Shown: positions 1 through 8,996, numbered from the stretch's first letter. The stretch: 64,000 nucleotides of DNA from Pseudomonadota bacterium (GCA_023411815.1 JAEYOJ010000157.1:1-64000); one strand, 5' to 3'. Translations and numbers: made by a program. The notes: generated from the letters alone by a model not told the origin.

Positions 1-1549
1 TGACCGTAAGCGGCGTGCCGGTCATCTGCTCTGGGACTGGCAAGTCCATGAGTGTGAGCAGTGTAGGCGCGATATCACCCAGGATGCCCCCTGGGCGCAA
101 TTCGACCTTGCCCGAGGCAAGCTCCACGCCATGCTCGATGTAAACGAAAGGTACGGGATTCTTGCTGTGGGCGGTCTGCTTGCCGCCCTTCTCGTCCAGC
201 ATCTCCTCGGCATTTCCATGGTCGGCCGTAATGCAGATGCGTCCTCCTGCGGCCAACACCGCATCGACGATGCGCGTCACGCACTCGTCCACGGCCCTGG
301 CCGCTTCCATGGCCGCCGGAATGATACCGGTGTGGCCCACCATGTCCAGATTGGCCAGATTGCAGACCGTAAGATCGTAATCACGCCATTTCGTCAGCAA
401 AACATCCGTGACTTGGCGTGCACTCATCTCCGGTTTCAGGTCATAGGTGGCCACATCACGCGGAGAAGGCACGAGCAATCGCTCTTCACCAGGATAGATT
501 TCTTCCCGGCCGCAGCTCAGAAAATAGGTCACATGGGCGTATTTCTCGGTTTCGGCCAGCCGTAACTGCTTCAGGCCAGCCTCGGAAACCACCTGCCCCA
601 GGGACTTGTCCACGGATTGGGGCGGGAACGCCGCAGGCAAAGGGAAGTCCGCGTCATACTCGGTCATTGTTGCCAGCATGGCCAACCTGGGCCAAGTCTT
701 GCGCGTGAAGCCCTTGAATTCGGCGTCATGAAGGGCGCGCGTGATCTGCCGGGCGCGGTCGGCGCGGAAGTTGAAGAAGATGACCACGTCGCCTTCCCGC
801 AGAATACCAAGCGGCAAGCCATTGGCATCGACAACCACACGCGGCTTCACGAACTCGTCGTTCTCGCCCGTGGCATAAGCGTCCTCGATGGCCGCAATCG
901 GGTCTGCAATCTGGTGGCCTTGCCCCAGGGTCAGGGCATCGTAGGCCAACTCGTTACGGTCCCAGCGCTTGTCGCGGTCCATGGCCCAATAACGGCCTAT
1001 GACCGAGGCAACTCTGCCGACTCCAATCTCCTCCATTTTCGTCACGAGATGGCGGATATAGCTCGCGCCGCTGGTCGGCGGCGTGTCGCGGCCGTCCAGA
1101 AACGCATGCACGAGCACATTCTCCACCCCCTGGCGCTTGGCCATTTCGAGCAAAGCGAAGATGTGGTTCTCGTGGCTGTGCACACCGCCGTCCGAAACCA
1201 GGCCCATGAGGTGCAGCCGGCCTCCGTTCTGCTTGGCCAGTCGAGCGGCCTGCGTCAGGGCCGGATTCCCGAAGAAGCTGCCGTCCTCAATGGCCACGTC
1301 AATGCGGGTCATGTCCTGGTAGATCACGCGCCCCGCACCAATGTTCATGTGCCCGACCTCGGAGTTGCCCATGAACCCGTCTGGCAGACCGACGGCTCGG
1401 CCCGAGCAGGCCAGCAACGTGGACGGGTATGTCGCGCGCAACTTGTCCAACGTAGGGGTCCCGGCCATGCAAACGGCATTGCCGGGACTCTTATCCGCAC
1501 AACCCCAGCCATCCAGGATGAGAAGAACGGTTGGCTTATTCGTCTTCAT
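1..1549 (-). CDS. gpmI: 2,3-bisphosphoglycerate-independent phosphoglycerate mutase, C-terminal end cut by the window
   Basis: This enzyme interconverts 3- and 2-phosphoglycerate in glycolysis and gluconeogenesis, in the cytoplasm, using two Mn ions and a phosphoserine intermediate. The reading frame opens with MKTNKPTVLLILDGWG, with the metal-binding Asp at residue 13. The nucleophile serine is in NSEVGHMNIGAG at about residue 63. The second metal cluster is seen in LANLDMVGHTG and ADHGNAEEM. About 516 codons are present and the family is usually 505-515 residues, so only the last few residues are missing. The ATG lies inside the end of rsfS, a 14-base overlap with no strong ribosome binding site, which suggests translational coupling to rsfS. 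Confidence 0.96.
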   Translation of the reverse strand, partial: MKTNKPTVLLILDGWGCADKSPGNAVCMAGTPTLDKLRATYPSTLLACSGRAVGLPDGFMGNSEVGHMNIGAGRVIYQDMTRIDVAIEDGSFFGNPALTQAARLAKQNGGRLHLMGLVSDGGVHSHENHIFALLEMAKRQGVENVLVHAFLDGRDTPPTSGASYIRHLVTKMEEIGVGRVASVIGRYWAMDRDKRWDRNELAYDALTLGQGHQIADPIAAIEDAYATGENDEFVKPRVVVDANGLPLGILREGDVVIFFNFRADRARQITRALHDAEFKGFTRKTWPRLAMLATMTEYDADFPLPAAFPPQSVDKSLGQVVSEAGLKQLRLAETEKYAHVTYFLSCGREEIYPGEERLLVPSPRDVATYDLKPEMSARQVTDVLLTKWRDYDLTVCNLANLDMVGHTGIIPAAMEAARAVDECVTRIVDAVLAAGGRICITADHGNAEEMLDEKGGKQTAHSKNPVPFVYIEHGVELASGKVELRPGGILGDIAPTLLTLMDLPVPEQMTGTPLTV

Positions 1550-1922
1550 GGAAAGGAAGCTCTATGGGAGTGCCTTCGGACCAGAGGCCCTCTATGTTGT
1601 AGAATTGGCGGTTGTCGACCTGGAAGATGTGAATGAGCACATCATTCAAGTCGATAAGAATCCAGCTTCCCTGCTGGGAACCCTCCATGCCGAGATATTC
1701 GAGTTTCTCCTCGTTCACCTTGTCCAGAACATGGTTGGCTAAACCTTGCGCATGACGCACGCTGGTGGCCGTTGCCACAACCAAACTTTCAGTTATGGGG
1801 CTTATGCCGCGAACATCCAGGGCGACTATATCCATGGCCTTTTTGTCGCGCAGCCACGTGGCCACGGTTTGGGCCTTCTCGGTTGTGGGAATGATCCTGT
1901 ACGATTCCTTGACCTTCTGCAT
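1536..1922 (-). CDS. rsfS: Ribosome silencing factor RsfS (YbeB/Iojap family)
   Basis: RsfS binds uL14 on the large ribosomal subunit and blocks 30S-50S joining when nutrients are scarce. The 128-residue product begins MQKVKESYR and carries family hallmarks: KAMDIVALDVRG, a switch to VVATATSVRHAQGLA, and GSWILIDLNDVLIHIF. The open frame runs about 105 codons further upstream, but that part resembles no protein. A clear AAGGAG lies four bases before the ATG at 1922, which sets the start. It overlaps gpmI by 14 bases, so the two are probably co-transcribed. An rsfS-gpmI pairing fits a growth and energy-status housekeeping operon. Confidence 0.94.
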   Translation of the reverse strand: MQKVKESYRIIPTTEKAQTVATWLRDKKAMDIVALDVRGISPITESLVVATATSVRHAQGLANHVLDKVNEEKLEYLGMEGSQQGSWILIDLNDVLIHIFQVDNRQFYNIEGLWSEGTPIELPFHEDE

Positions 1923-2267
1923 GGAACTCCTTGCGTGCGTGCAGCCAATCCGTTTGCTCATCCGGCGGCCGGTTGCCTTCGGGCGGCCAACGCTACTCAT
2001 TGCATCATAAGTATCGAACGCTAAACGATAATGCATTCCCCGTCGCCTCGCAATGGCCAAGCTCGAACGGATAGCTGCCCGCAAGGATGAGAGTGCTCCA
2101 AGCTCTCTGGATTTCGGGAAAAAACTTGACTGTCGCTCCGCCTCTCGTGCACAAAAAATTGCTTCGGCACGGTATTGTGCTGCCATGAGCCGTCGGCCTG
2201 CCCAACGGTCCTTGCAGGCCTCTTTTGCCCCAAACACGAATCAGCAGCCTTTGTCAGGAGGAGTCGG
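1923..2267. other. Divergent intergenic control region between rsfS and paaK
   Basis: These 345 bases separate the minus-strand rsfS-gpmI operon from plus-strand paaK and should hold promoters for both. A TTGACT hexamer on the plus strand near 2126 and an A-rich stretch after it are the best sigma70-like candidates for paaK, but no good -10 sits at the right distance. On the minus strand a TTGCGA / TTATCG pair about 16 bases apart near 2030-2060 is a weak rsfS candidate. I see no small gene, repeat or convincing operator. Confidence 0.4.
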
Positions 2268-3569
2268 ATGATCTTCGACGTCGACAAGGAGACCCTTCCG
2301 CGCGAGGACTTGGAAACCTTGCAGCTCAGGCGTCTCAAATCCCTTGTGGAGCGCACTTACGCCAACGTGCCCTTCTACCGGAACAAGCTCGACGAAGCCA
2401 GCGTGAAGCCCGCCGACATCCGCAAACTATCGGACGTGCACCTGCTGCCCTTCACCGAAAAGCAGGACCTGCGCAACAACTACCCCTTCGGGCTGTTCGC
2501 CGTGCCCAAGGAAAACGTGGTGCGCATCCACGCTTCCTCCGGAACCACGGGCAGGGCCACAGTGGTCGGCTACACTGCCCGGGACGTGGACAATTGGGCC
2601 CAGCTCATGGCGCGCTCTTTCATGGCCGCCGGGGCAACCAGCCAGGATATCGTGCATAACGCCTACGGTTACGGACTGTTCACCGGAGGCCTTGGCGCAC
2701 ATTACGGGGCAGAACGCCTGGGTGCGACCATCGTGCCAATCTCGGGTGGCAGCACCAAGCGCCAAGTCATGCTCCTCAAGGACTTCGGCGCTACCGTGAT
2801 CTGCTGCACACCATCCTACGCCCTGTATCTCTTCGAGGCAGCCCAGGAAGCCGGCATCGACTTCGCCGGCCTGCCGCTTAGAGTGGGCATCTTCGGCGCC
2901 GAGCCCTGGACCGAGGAGATGCGCAAGGAGATCGAATCCAAGCTGCAGATCAAGGCCATCGATATCTACGGCCTGTCCGAGATCATGGGGCCCGGCGTGG
3001 CCATCGAATGCGTCGAGGCCCAAAGCGGTCTGCATATCCAGGAAGACCATTTTCTGGCGGAGATCATCGACCCTGACACGGGCGAACCGCTCCCCCCCGG
3101 TTCGACGGGCGAGCTCGTGCTGACCACGTTGACCAAAGAAGCCCAACCGCTGCTGCGCTACCGCACGCGTGACATCACCTCTCTCGATTACGTGCCCTGC
3201 CGTTGCGGCAGGACTTTCGCACGCATGCGTCGCGTTACGGGCCGCTCCGACGATATGCTCATCATCCGCGGAGTGAACGTCTTCCCCTCGCAGATCGAGA
3301 CCATCCTGTTGGAGACGGAAGGCCTGGCGCCGCACTATCAGCTCATTGTGCGCCGCGAAGGCGCGCTGGACATGCTGGAGATCAACGTCGAGGTCAACGA
3401 GAAGCTCTTCTCGGACGAGATCAAGAATTTACAAAGACTGGAAGCCAAGATACAGAAGAACATCAAGGAGTTCCTGGGGGTCACGGCCAAGATCAAGCTT
3501 GTTGAGCCCAAGACCATCCAACGATCCGAAGGCAAAGCGAAACGCATCATCGACCAGCGGAACATCTAG
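2268..3569 (+). CDS. paaK: Phenylacetate-CoA ligase (AMP-forming) family enzyme
   Basis: This is a member of the adenylate-forming PaaK family, which activates aryl acids to CoA thioesters with ATP; the natural substrate here is unknown. The 433-residue length is typical. Visible motifs are the ATP-binding SSGTTG at residues 90-95, YGLSEIMGPG in the middle, the RTRDIT hinge segment, and a C-terminal domain with RGVNVFPSQIE. AGGAGG seven bases before the ATG fixes the start; an upstream in-frame TTG at 2175 has no such support. It is followed after 30 bases by an ACT-domain gene. The paaK-ACT pair recurs in sulfate reducers and other anaerobes, where it is often linked to indolepyruvate:ferredoxin oxidoreductase and aromatic amino acid degradation. 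Confidence 0.93.
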   Translation: MIFDVDKETLPREDLETLQLRRLKSLVERTYANVPFYRNKLDEASVKPADIRKLSDVHLLPFTEKQDLRNNYPFGLFAVPKENVVRIHASSGTTGRATVVGYTARDVDNWAQLMARSFMAAGATSQDIVHNAYGYGLFTGGLGAHYGAERLGATIVPISGGSTKRQVMLLKDFGATVICCTPSYALYLFEAAQEAGIDFAGLPLRVGIFGAEPWTEEMRKEIESKLQIKAIDIYGLSEIMGPGVAIECVEAQSGLHIQEDHFLAEIIDPDTGEPLPPGSTGELVLTTLTKEAQPLLRYRTRDITSLDYVPCRCGRTFARMRRVTGRSDDMLIIRGVNVFPSQIETILLETEGLAPHYQLIVRREGALDMLEINVEVNEKLFSDEIKNLQRLEAKIQKNIKEFLGVTAKIKLVEPKTIQRSEGKAKRIIDQRNI

Positions 3570-3599
3570 CCGTAATACGCAACGCAAGCGAGGCTGACC

Positions 3600-4031
3600 A
3601 TGAAAGCGGACCAGCTGTCCATCTTCCTGGAAAATCGGGCCGGGCGACTGGCCGAGGTAACCAAGAGCCTTTCCGATGCTGGCATCAACATCAGGGCTCT
3701 GTCGCTGGCGGATACTTCCGATTTCGGCATCCTGCGGCTCATCGTCTCGGACTTTGAGAAAGCCCGCCAGGTGCTCAAGGAAAAAGGCTTCACCGTGGGC
3801 CGAACCTCGGTCGTTGCCGTGGGAGTGCCGGACAGGCCGGGCGGACTGCACGAGCTTCTGGAGCTATTTGGTAAAAACGGAATCAATGTCGAATACATGT
3901 ACGCCTTTGTGCAGCAAAGTGGAGCCGAGGCCACCATCATCTTCCGCTTCGATCGCACCGAGCAGGCCATAGAACTCCTGCAAGCTAACAACATCACCAT
4001 CATTCCCAGCCAGAAACTCTACAGCATGTAA
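3600..4031 (+). CDS. Tandem ACT-domain protein
   Basis: The 143-residue protein has two consecutive ACT domains, roughly residues 4-68 and 72-140. Each opens with the regulatory-domain signature of the type FLENRAGRLAEVTKSL and VPDRPGGLHELLELF. ACT domains bind amino acids and control enzymes. No catalytic domain is attached, so it is likely a free-standing small-molecule sensor. It sits 30 bases after paaK with a GAGG site before its ATG. The context suggests it senses an aromatic or branched amino acid and modulates the ligase or its pathway (inference). A strong hairpin follows the stop. Confidence 0.9.
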   Translation: MKADQLSIFLENRAGRLAEVTKSLSDAGINIRALSLADTSDFGILRLIVSDFEKARQVLKEKGFTVGRTSVVAVGVPDRPGGLHELLELFGKNGINVEYMYAFVQQSGAEATIIFRFDRTEQAIELLQANNITIIPSQKLYSM

Positions 4032-4042
4032 GCCTTTTTTTC

Positions 4043-4068
4043 AGGCGGGTGGCCCAGCCCACCCGCCT
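4043..4068 (+). terminator. Strong hairpin after the paaK-ACT operon
   Basis: A 10-bp perfect GC-rich stem (AGGCGGGTGG / CCACCCGCCT) with a six-base loop begins 12 bases after the ACT gene stop. There is no U-tract on the 3' side of the stem; the T-run lies before it. Termination is therefore likely but not the textbook type. It separates this operon from rtcB. Confidence 0.5.
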
Positions 4069-4155
4069 GCTCTTCCGTCCGATCTTTGCGGTCACGCCAT
4101 AGCCTTCCCTTTCCCCGCGCCAGAGCTTATCCTGTCCGTCTACCGTGGAGGAATC

Positions 4156-5589
4156 ATGCGTCCTGACATTCTCGAACGCATTTCACCCTGGGAATGGCGG
4201 CTTCCGCCCACCGGCGCCATGCGCGTGCCCGGCGTGGTTTACGCCTCCGAGCCCCTGCTGCGGGACATGGAGGAAGATGTTCTCACACAGCTTGCCGGAG
4301 TGGCATCCCTGCCCGGCATAACCGGCAATGTGTATGCCATGCCCGACGCCCACACAGGTTTCGGCTTTCCCATCGGCGGAGTGGCAGCCATGGACGCCGA
4401 TCGTGGCGGCGTGATCTCGGCCGGCGGAGTGGGCTACGACATTGCCTGCGGCGTGCGAGTGCTGCTCTCGGGCTTGCATGTGGACGATCTGCTGCCCAAA
4501 CAGGAGGCCTTGGCCGATGCCTTGTTCGCGGTCATTCCAGCAGGCGTGGGCAGCACCGGAGCCATCCGTTTGAACGGCGACGAGACGGACGCCATGCTGG
4601 CCCGCGGTGCAGCCTGGGCTATCGGGCGAGGCTGGGGGCGCAGCGAGGATCTGGCGCACATCGAGGACCGCGGGACCGCGCCAGGAGCTGAGCCGGAGCT
4701 TGTCTCGGCCGAGGCCCGCAAGCGCCAGCGTGATGAGATGGGCACACTGGGCTCGGGCAACCACTATCTGGAAGTCCAGGCCGTGGATGAAATCTATGAT
4801 CCCGACGTGGCCGACGCTTTCGGCCTCCGGCCAGGCGACGTGCTCGTGGCCATCCACTGCGGCTCGCGCGGCCTGGGACACCAGGTGGCTACTGATTACG
4901 CAAAGCTTATGCTTGCCGAGGCGCCGAAGCACAAGCTCATACTGCAGCACCGTGATCTGGCCTGTGCTCCCATTCGCTCGGACTTGGGCCGGCGCTATCT
5001 GGGCGCCATGCGCGCTGGCATTAATTGCGCCCTGGCCAATCGCCAGATCCTGACTCACCTCGTTCGCGAGGCCTTTGAGAGCGTATTCCGCAAGCCGGTG
5101 GGCTTGCCCGTGCTGTATGACGTTTCCCACAACACGTGCAGGGAGGAAGAGCATCGCGTGGGTCCCGTATCTCGTCGGCTGTACGTTCACCGCAAGGGCG
5201 CCACGCGAGCGCTGCCGCCGAGGCACCCTGCCCTGCCGATGGAATTCTCCAAGGTCGGCCAGCCAGTGCTCGTGGGCGGCAGCATGGGCACGTCCTCCTA
5301 TATCCTGGCCGGTGTGGCCGGCAGTGAAGACAAATCCTTGTCGTCGGCCTGCCATGGAGCCGGCAGGCTCATGAGCCGCGGCGAGGCCAAGCGTCGTTTC
5401 CAGGGCCGTGAAGTGGTCGGAAGTCTCAAGCGCCAGGGAATCCTCGTGCGCACGCCATCCTTCAAGGGGATCGCCGAGGAGGCCCCTGGAGCTTACAAGG
5501 ACGTGAACACGGTCATCGAGGTCACCCGACATGCAGGGTTGGCTCGGCCAGTGGCCAAAGTCAGGCCCATGATCAATGTTAAGGGTTAG
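4156..5589 (+). CDS. rtcB: RNA-splicing/repair ligase RtcB
   Basis: RtcB joins 2',3'-cyclic phosphate (or 3'-phosphate) ends to 5'-OH RNA ends using GTP and Mn2+. All expected active-site elements are present in 477 residues: MPDAHTGFGFPIGG, GVGYDIACG (metal ligands D95 and C98), GSGNHYLEVQ (N202, H203), HCGSRGLGHQ (H234), SHNTC (H325) and SACHGAGR, whose H400 should be the guanylylated histidine. GGAGG seven bases before the ATG supports the start. No rtcA cyclase or RtcR regulator is next to it, so it appears to stand alone, with its own promoter in the 120 bases upstream. Confidence 0.96.
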   Translation: MRPDILERISPWEWRLPPTGAMRVPGVVYASEPLLRDMEEDVLTQLAGVASLPGITGNVYAMPDAHTGFGFPIGGVAAMDADRGGVISAGGVGYDIACGVRVLLSGLHVDDLLPKQEALADALFAVIPAGVGSTGAIRLNGDETDAMLARGAAWAIGRGWGRSEDLAHIEDRGTAPGAEPELVSAEARKRQRDEMGTLGSGNHYLEVQAVDEIYDPDVADAFGLRPGDVLVAIHCGSRGLGHQVATDYAKLMLAEAPKHKLILQHRDLACAPIRSDLGRRYLGAMRAGINCALANRQILTHLVREAFESVFRKPVGLPVLYDVSHNTCREEEHRVGPVSRRLYVHRKGATRALPPRHPALPMEFSKVGQPVLVGGSMGTSSYILAGVAGSEDKSLSSACHGAGRLMSRGEAKRRFQGREVVGSLKRQGILVRTPSFKGIAEEAPGAYKDVNTVIEVTRHAGLARPVAKVRPMINVKG

Positions 5590-5669
5590 ATTGTTTTTCT
5601 GAAAAGAAGCCGAGTAAATAAACAAGTGATTCCAAGGTCGGAGTCCCATACCAAGTCCAGAAATCAACC

Positions 5670-7799
5670 TTGAATAGTCACGGATTTCCAACCACGGCTC
5701 ACATCGGCCTTGCCCCTCTGGCCGTGGCGAACTATAAAGGGGCGATTTCGCCAATCCGGAGGTCGCCCCCCTGGCCTCCCGCAAGAAGGGGTTTTACTAT
5801 TACCATAGCGGCCCACGCCAGGGTCCTGCTCCTTGGTGGCCACCCGGTCATCGAGGATATCAGGATTTACTTGGCGAATAACTCATTGGACGTGTTCGTT
5901 GTCAAGGACGTCGGCGGGCTATCTCCCGATAGCATTCAAGACGTTGGCTGCGTTTTGCTTCACCTTGACGAGGATCACAAAGCCATGACCGAATGCATCC
6001 AGAGCTATTTGGCCCGCAAGCTAGACGTGTCGACCATTCTGCTGCACAGCGGCAGCACGGAAGCACCCGCTACGGCATGGCCCTTTGTAGTCAGCCATTC
6101 ATTGAACCGATTGGACATGGGCCGCTTGCACAGCGATATGGAAATGCTCTGCAAGGTTAATAATAGATTGCGCGCAACTACCTCCGGGCAAAAGAGCATG
6201 GGAGATACTACCTCTGAAATGTTGATCCAAGGGAATTCTACCAGCCAGGAGCAGAGAAATTTTCTGACCATGGTGAGCCACGATATACGCACGCCCATGA
6301 GCGGCATCATCGGCATGGCCGATCTCGCCCTGGCAAAGACGGACTCTCCGGCCGTCCGCCGGCACATTGAGACGATCAAGCAGTCCGCGCAATCGCTTCT
6401 GTCCACTCTCAATGACATCATCGATCTTTCACACATTGAGGCCGGCAGCTTGAGACTAGAAAGCAAGCCCCTGCAGTTGCGTGCAACGCTTGCTCCCGCC
6501 ATGGAGGTCATCGCAAACTTGTGCCGGGAAAAAGGCCTGACCTTCTCCTGCCGCTTCGACCCTCATGTCCCGGAATACCTGACAGGCGATCCAAACCGCC
6601 TGAGCCAGATACTGAATAACCTGCTCATGAATTCGGTGAGGTTTACCCAGAAGGGCAAGATTTTCGTCGAGGCGGAAACAATGGACCCTCAGCACAAATC
6701 CGCCGCGAATGGTACGGTTCATGTGCGATTCCGGGTACAGGACACGGGCATCGGTCTGTCCAAGATCTACCAGAAACACATTCTTGAAGGCCTATCTCCG
6801 GAGAATAACGGCCAAATCAGCCCTGACAACGGCGCCAGCCTGACACTGCGTCTGGTTCGCAACCTGGTACATCTCATGGGCGGCAGCCTCGATTTGGAGA
6901 GTCATAAAAACATCGGCAGCACCTTTCGGATCACCCTGCCCTTCACCCGCGCAAGCATGCCAAGCACTCGACAGAAAAAAGCCATGCAATTTGATGCACC
7001 CGATTCCGGGCCTGAAGCACTAAGCGTCCTGCTCGTGGAAGACAACAAGGTCAACCAGCTATTTACCAGGGAGATGCTCTTGGCCGAGGGGCACAGCGTC
7101 GTGGTGGCGGAGAATGGCCAGGAGGCCGTCGATATCCTTGCGCGGCAGCGCTATGATATCGTGCTCATGGATATCCAGATGCCTGTCATGGACGGAGTAG
7201 AGGCCACCCGCATCATTCGTGACCCGAATTCCGCGGTTCTGGATCACAGCGTTCCCATCGTGGCCCTCACTGCGCACGCAATCAAAGGCGACAAGGAACG
7301 CTTCATCAAGGCGGGCATGACCGATTATCTCACCAAGCCGGTGGATTTCCGTAAGCTTTTCGGGATTATGATCGCACTGTTCCCAAGCAGGAAAATCACC
7401 GCCAGTGCTCCCCCGCCGCCCTCAAACGAACCGCCGACTCAGCCTCAGCACGGTCCGGCCATCGATCTGGAGTGGTTTGGGAAGATGCTCTCTTCCCGGA
7501 AGGACTTTCTCCGGCGCATGTTCGAAGTTTTCGTGCGCGAAGAACCCTTGCGTCTGGATAAAACCAAGAAGGCCCTCGAAGCCGAGGACATGGAGATTTT
7601 GCGTTTTCTCGCCCACTCAATCAAAGGTGCCACGGCTACCATGGGCGCATACGGGGCAAGAGATCACGCGGCGGCTCTGGAAAAGGCCGCCAAGGCTACG
7701 GACCTTCAAGAAGCCAAGTGTCAATATGCTCGGTTGGCCGAGGAAATGGCCCGAGTATTGGCATTTATGCAGGAATTTCTGAACGAAAAAGGCTCCTGA
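5670..7799 (+). CDS. Hybrid sensor histidine kinase with receiver and HPt domains
   Basis: This soluble hybrid kinase has no predicted membrane helix. In order it has a degenerate receiver-like N-terminal region (about residues 50-160), a HisKA dimerisation domain with the phospho-accepting His in VSHDIRTP (H204), a HATPase domain (N-box NRLSQILNNLLMNSV and G1 box DTGIGLS), a receiver domain with D501 in LMDIQMPVMDG, and an HPt domain with H649 in FLAHSIKG. The G2 box is unusual: NGASLTL replaces the expected GTGLGL. The TTG start at 5670 is poorly supported, the first 45 residues look non-coding, and the true start may lie up to about 140 bases downstream. No partner regulator is adjacent. 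Confidence 0.88.
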   Translation: MNSHGFPTTAHIGLAPLAVANYKGAISPIRRSPPWPPARRGFTITIAAHARVLLLGGHPVIEDIRIYLANNSLDVFVVKDVGGLSPDSIQDVGCVLLHLDEDHKAMTECIQSYLARKLDVSTILLHSGSTEAPATAWPFVVSHSLNRLDMGRLHSDMEMLCKVNNRLRATTSGQKSMGDTTSEMLIQGNSTSQEQRNFLTMVSHDIRTPMSGIIGMADLALAKTDSPAVRRHIETIKQSAQSLLSTLNDIIDLSHIEAGSLRLESKPLQLRATLAPAMEVIANLCREKGLTFSCRFDPHVPEYLTGDPNRLSQILNNLLMNSVRFTQKGKIFVEAETMDPQHKSAANGTVHVRFRVQDTGIGLSKIYQKHILEGLSPENNGQISPDNGASLTLRLVRNLVHLMGGSLDLESHKNIGSTFRITLPFTRASMPSTRQKKAMQFDAPDSGPEALSVLLVEDNKVNQLFTREMLLAEGHSVVVAENGQEAVDILARQRYDIVLMDIQMPVMDGVEATRIIRDPNSAVLDHSVPIVALTAHAIKGDKERFIKAGMTDYLTKPVDFRKLFGIMIALFPSRKITASAPPPPSNEPPTQPQHGPAIDLEWFGKMLSSRKDFLRRMFEVFVREEPLRLDKTKKALEAEDMEILRFLAHSIKGATATMGAYGARDHAAALEKAAKATDLQEAKCQYARLAEEMARVLAFMQEFLNEKGS

Positions 7800-7861
7800 G
7801 CAGGCCTGTACAGAGTAGTTCGGGATTTGTCTAAAGGCTTCGCAAGGCTCAGGCCAAAGGT

Positions 7862-8647
7862 TCAGGCCAGAAGCATGTCGGCCATGGAGTACAGCTTGCC
7901 CGGCTTCTGGGGCCGAAGCCATTTGGCGGCCCGCAGTGCGCCCAAGGCTAACGTATCCCGCGAGTGGGCGCGGTGAGTCACCTCGATGCGCTCGCCGGGC
8001 CCGAGGAAATAGATCGTGTGATCTCCCACCACGTCGCCGCCGCGCAAGGTCTGCAGGCCGATCTCCTCACGGGGGCGTTCGCCGATGATGCCTTCCCGGC
8101 AGCAGCAGGCCTTGTCCCGCAGCTCCCAGCCCCTGGCCTCGGCCAGGCACTCGCCGAGCTTGAGGGCCGTGCCGCTTGGCGCGTCCTTCTTCTTGTTGTG
8201 GTGGATCTCCATGATCTCAAGATCGTAGGCCGGGCCGAGCTTCCTGACCAGTTCGGGCAGCACGGCCAGCAGCGTATTGATGCCCACGCTCATGTTCTGA
8301 GCCCAGAACAGCGGGATTTTTTGGGCAGCCGCGCGCAGTACGTCCTGCTGCTCCGGCGTGAAACCCGTGGTACCAATGACCGCGGCCGTGCCGCTCTCGG
8401 CGGCCAGCTTGGCCGTGGTCAGGCTGGCCTCGGGGGAGGTGAAGTCGATGACCACGGCGCCCCTGACCGTCTTCAGCACCTCGCCCAAGCTCTTGCCGAA
8501 TGGGCAGCCCAGGACCTCAAGGCCTTGAGCCCTGCCCGACGGCGCGACGACTCCCGCCAGCGCCAGTTCGGGATCGGCCTGGGTCAGGCGCACCAGGGTA
8601 GCGCCCATGCGACCCCCTGCTCCATTGATGATCACCGGGCAGTTCAT
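7862..8647 (-). CDS. dapB: 4-hydroxy-tetrahydrodipicolinate reductase, duplicated and diverging copy
   Basis: DapB reduces the dihydrodipicolinate-level intermediate of the diaminopimelate/lysine pathway with NAD(P)H. This 261-residue copy keeps the dinucleotide motif GAGGRMG, VIDFT, IGTTGF, and the catalytic HHNKKKDAPSGTA (H149, H150, K153). It differs from the second copy at about fifteen sites. Residue 35 is Ala where the other copy has Glu; that Glu aligns with E. coli E38, which contacts the adenosine ribose of NADH. Residue 117 is Gln instead of Pro in the WA(P)NMSVG loop, and SRETF is changed to SRDTL. Its ribosome binding site (GGAGG) and upstream flank are copied from the other gene. 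It is intact, but looks like the copy under relaxed or altered selection. Confidence 0.93.
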   Translation of the reverse strand: MNCPVIINGAGGRMGATLVRLTQADPELALAGVVAPSGRAQGLEVLGCPFGKSLGEVLKTVRGAVVIDFTSPEASLTTAKLAAESGTAAVIGTTGFTPEQQDVLRAAAQKIPLFWAQNMSVGINTLLAVLPELVRKLGPAYDLEIMEIHHNKKKDAPSGTALKLGECLAEARGWELRDKACCCREGIIGERPREEIGLQTLRGGDVVGDHTIYFLGPGERIEVTHRAHSRDTLALGALRAAKWLRPQKPGKLYSMADMLLA

Positions 8648-8796
8648 GTCTAAAACCTCCGCATGTTGCTTGCCTGGGGCCTGCTATCCGTCCACCTGCG
8701 CGCCCGCCCGATCATGCGCAGGAATTCCTCGAAGCCGATGACGGCCAGTCCCAGCTTGTTGGCCTTGTCCAACTTGCTGCCTGGGTTCTCGCCCAC
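7872..8796 (-). repeat. Direct repeat copy A (dapB plus ligA 3' end)
   Basis: This stretch matches 9002-9927 nearly base for base, covering the dapB coding region, the 37-bp dapB leader and the last 37 codons of ligA. The offset is 1130 bases, changing to 1131 after a one-base deletion near 8709 in this copy. Synonymous and nonsynonymous differences are scattered through dapB, so the duplication is not brand new. Confidence 0.9.
8684..8796 (-). pseudogene. Remnant of the ligA 3' end
   Basis: Reading on the minus strand, GENPGSKLDKANKLGLAVIG matches the C-terminal BRCT region of the intact ligA next door. The one-base deletion shifts the last part out of frame. It has no start and is a by-product of the dapB tandem duplication. 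Confidence 0.85.
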
Positions 8797-8870
8797 AGTG
8801 CGGTGCTCCCTGCCGGGAGAAACAAGAGAGAGGGGCCACCAGCGCACCCTCTCTGTTCAAACGCACAAAT

Positions 8871-8996
8871 TCTAGAGCATTTTGAAAATGCTCTGCAAGC
8901 CATGCGTCGGCATGGCTTGCCGCCGTGTAGGCGTAGGCGCAATTCACTTGCGCAGTCAACGCCGGAGCGGGCGTCTGAAAAGTAATCTGCTCTAGA
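8871..8996. repeat. 126-bp palindromic MITE/REP-like element
   Basis: The element is bounded by perfect 9-bp terminal inverted repeats (TCTAGAGCA at 8871-8879, TGCTCTAGA at 8988-8996). Inside are two further perfect palindromes: AGAGCATTTT-G-AAAATGCTCT at 8874-8894, and an 11-bp arm GCAAGCCATGC with loop GTCG at 8895-8920. The last 65 bases recur at 50506-50570 with about 85 percent identity. It codes for nothing plausible. Its right terminus supplies the TAG stop of dapB copy 2. Confidence 0.8.

Noticed and set aside
2166..2184. Sigma-54-like GGCACG...TTGTGC upstream of paaK
   Set aside because: Spacing between the GG and GC elements is eleven rather than ten and the -12 element is imperfect.
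1923..2237. N-terminal extension of rsfS by 105 codons
   Set aside because: The extension is Arg/Ser-rich and unlike RsfS; a clear AAGGAG supports the ATG at 1922.
4183..5784. 533-codon open frame antisense to rtcB
   Set aside because: It mirrors the high-GC codon bias of rtcB and has no recognisable protein features; rtcB has all its active-site motifs.
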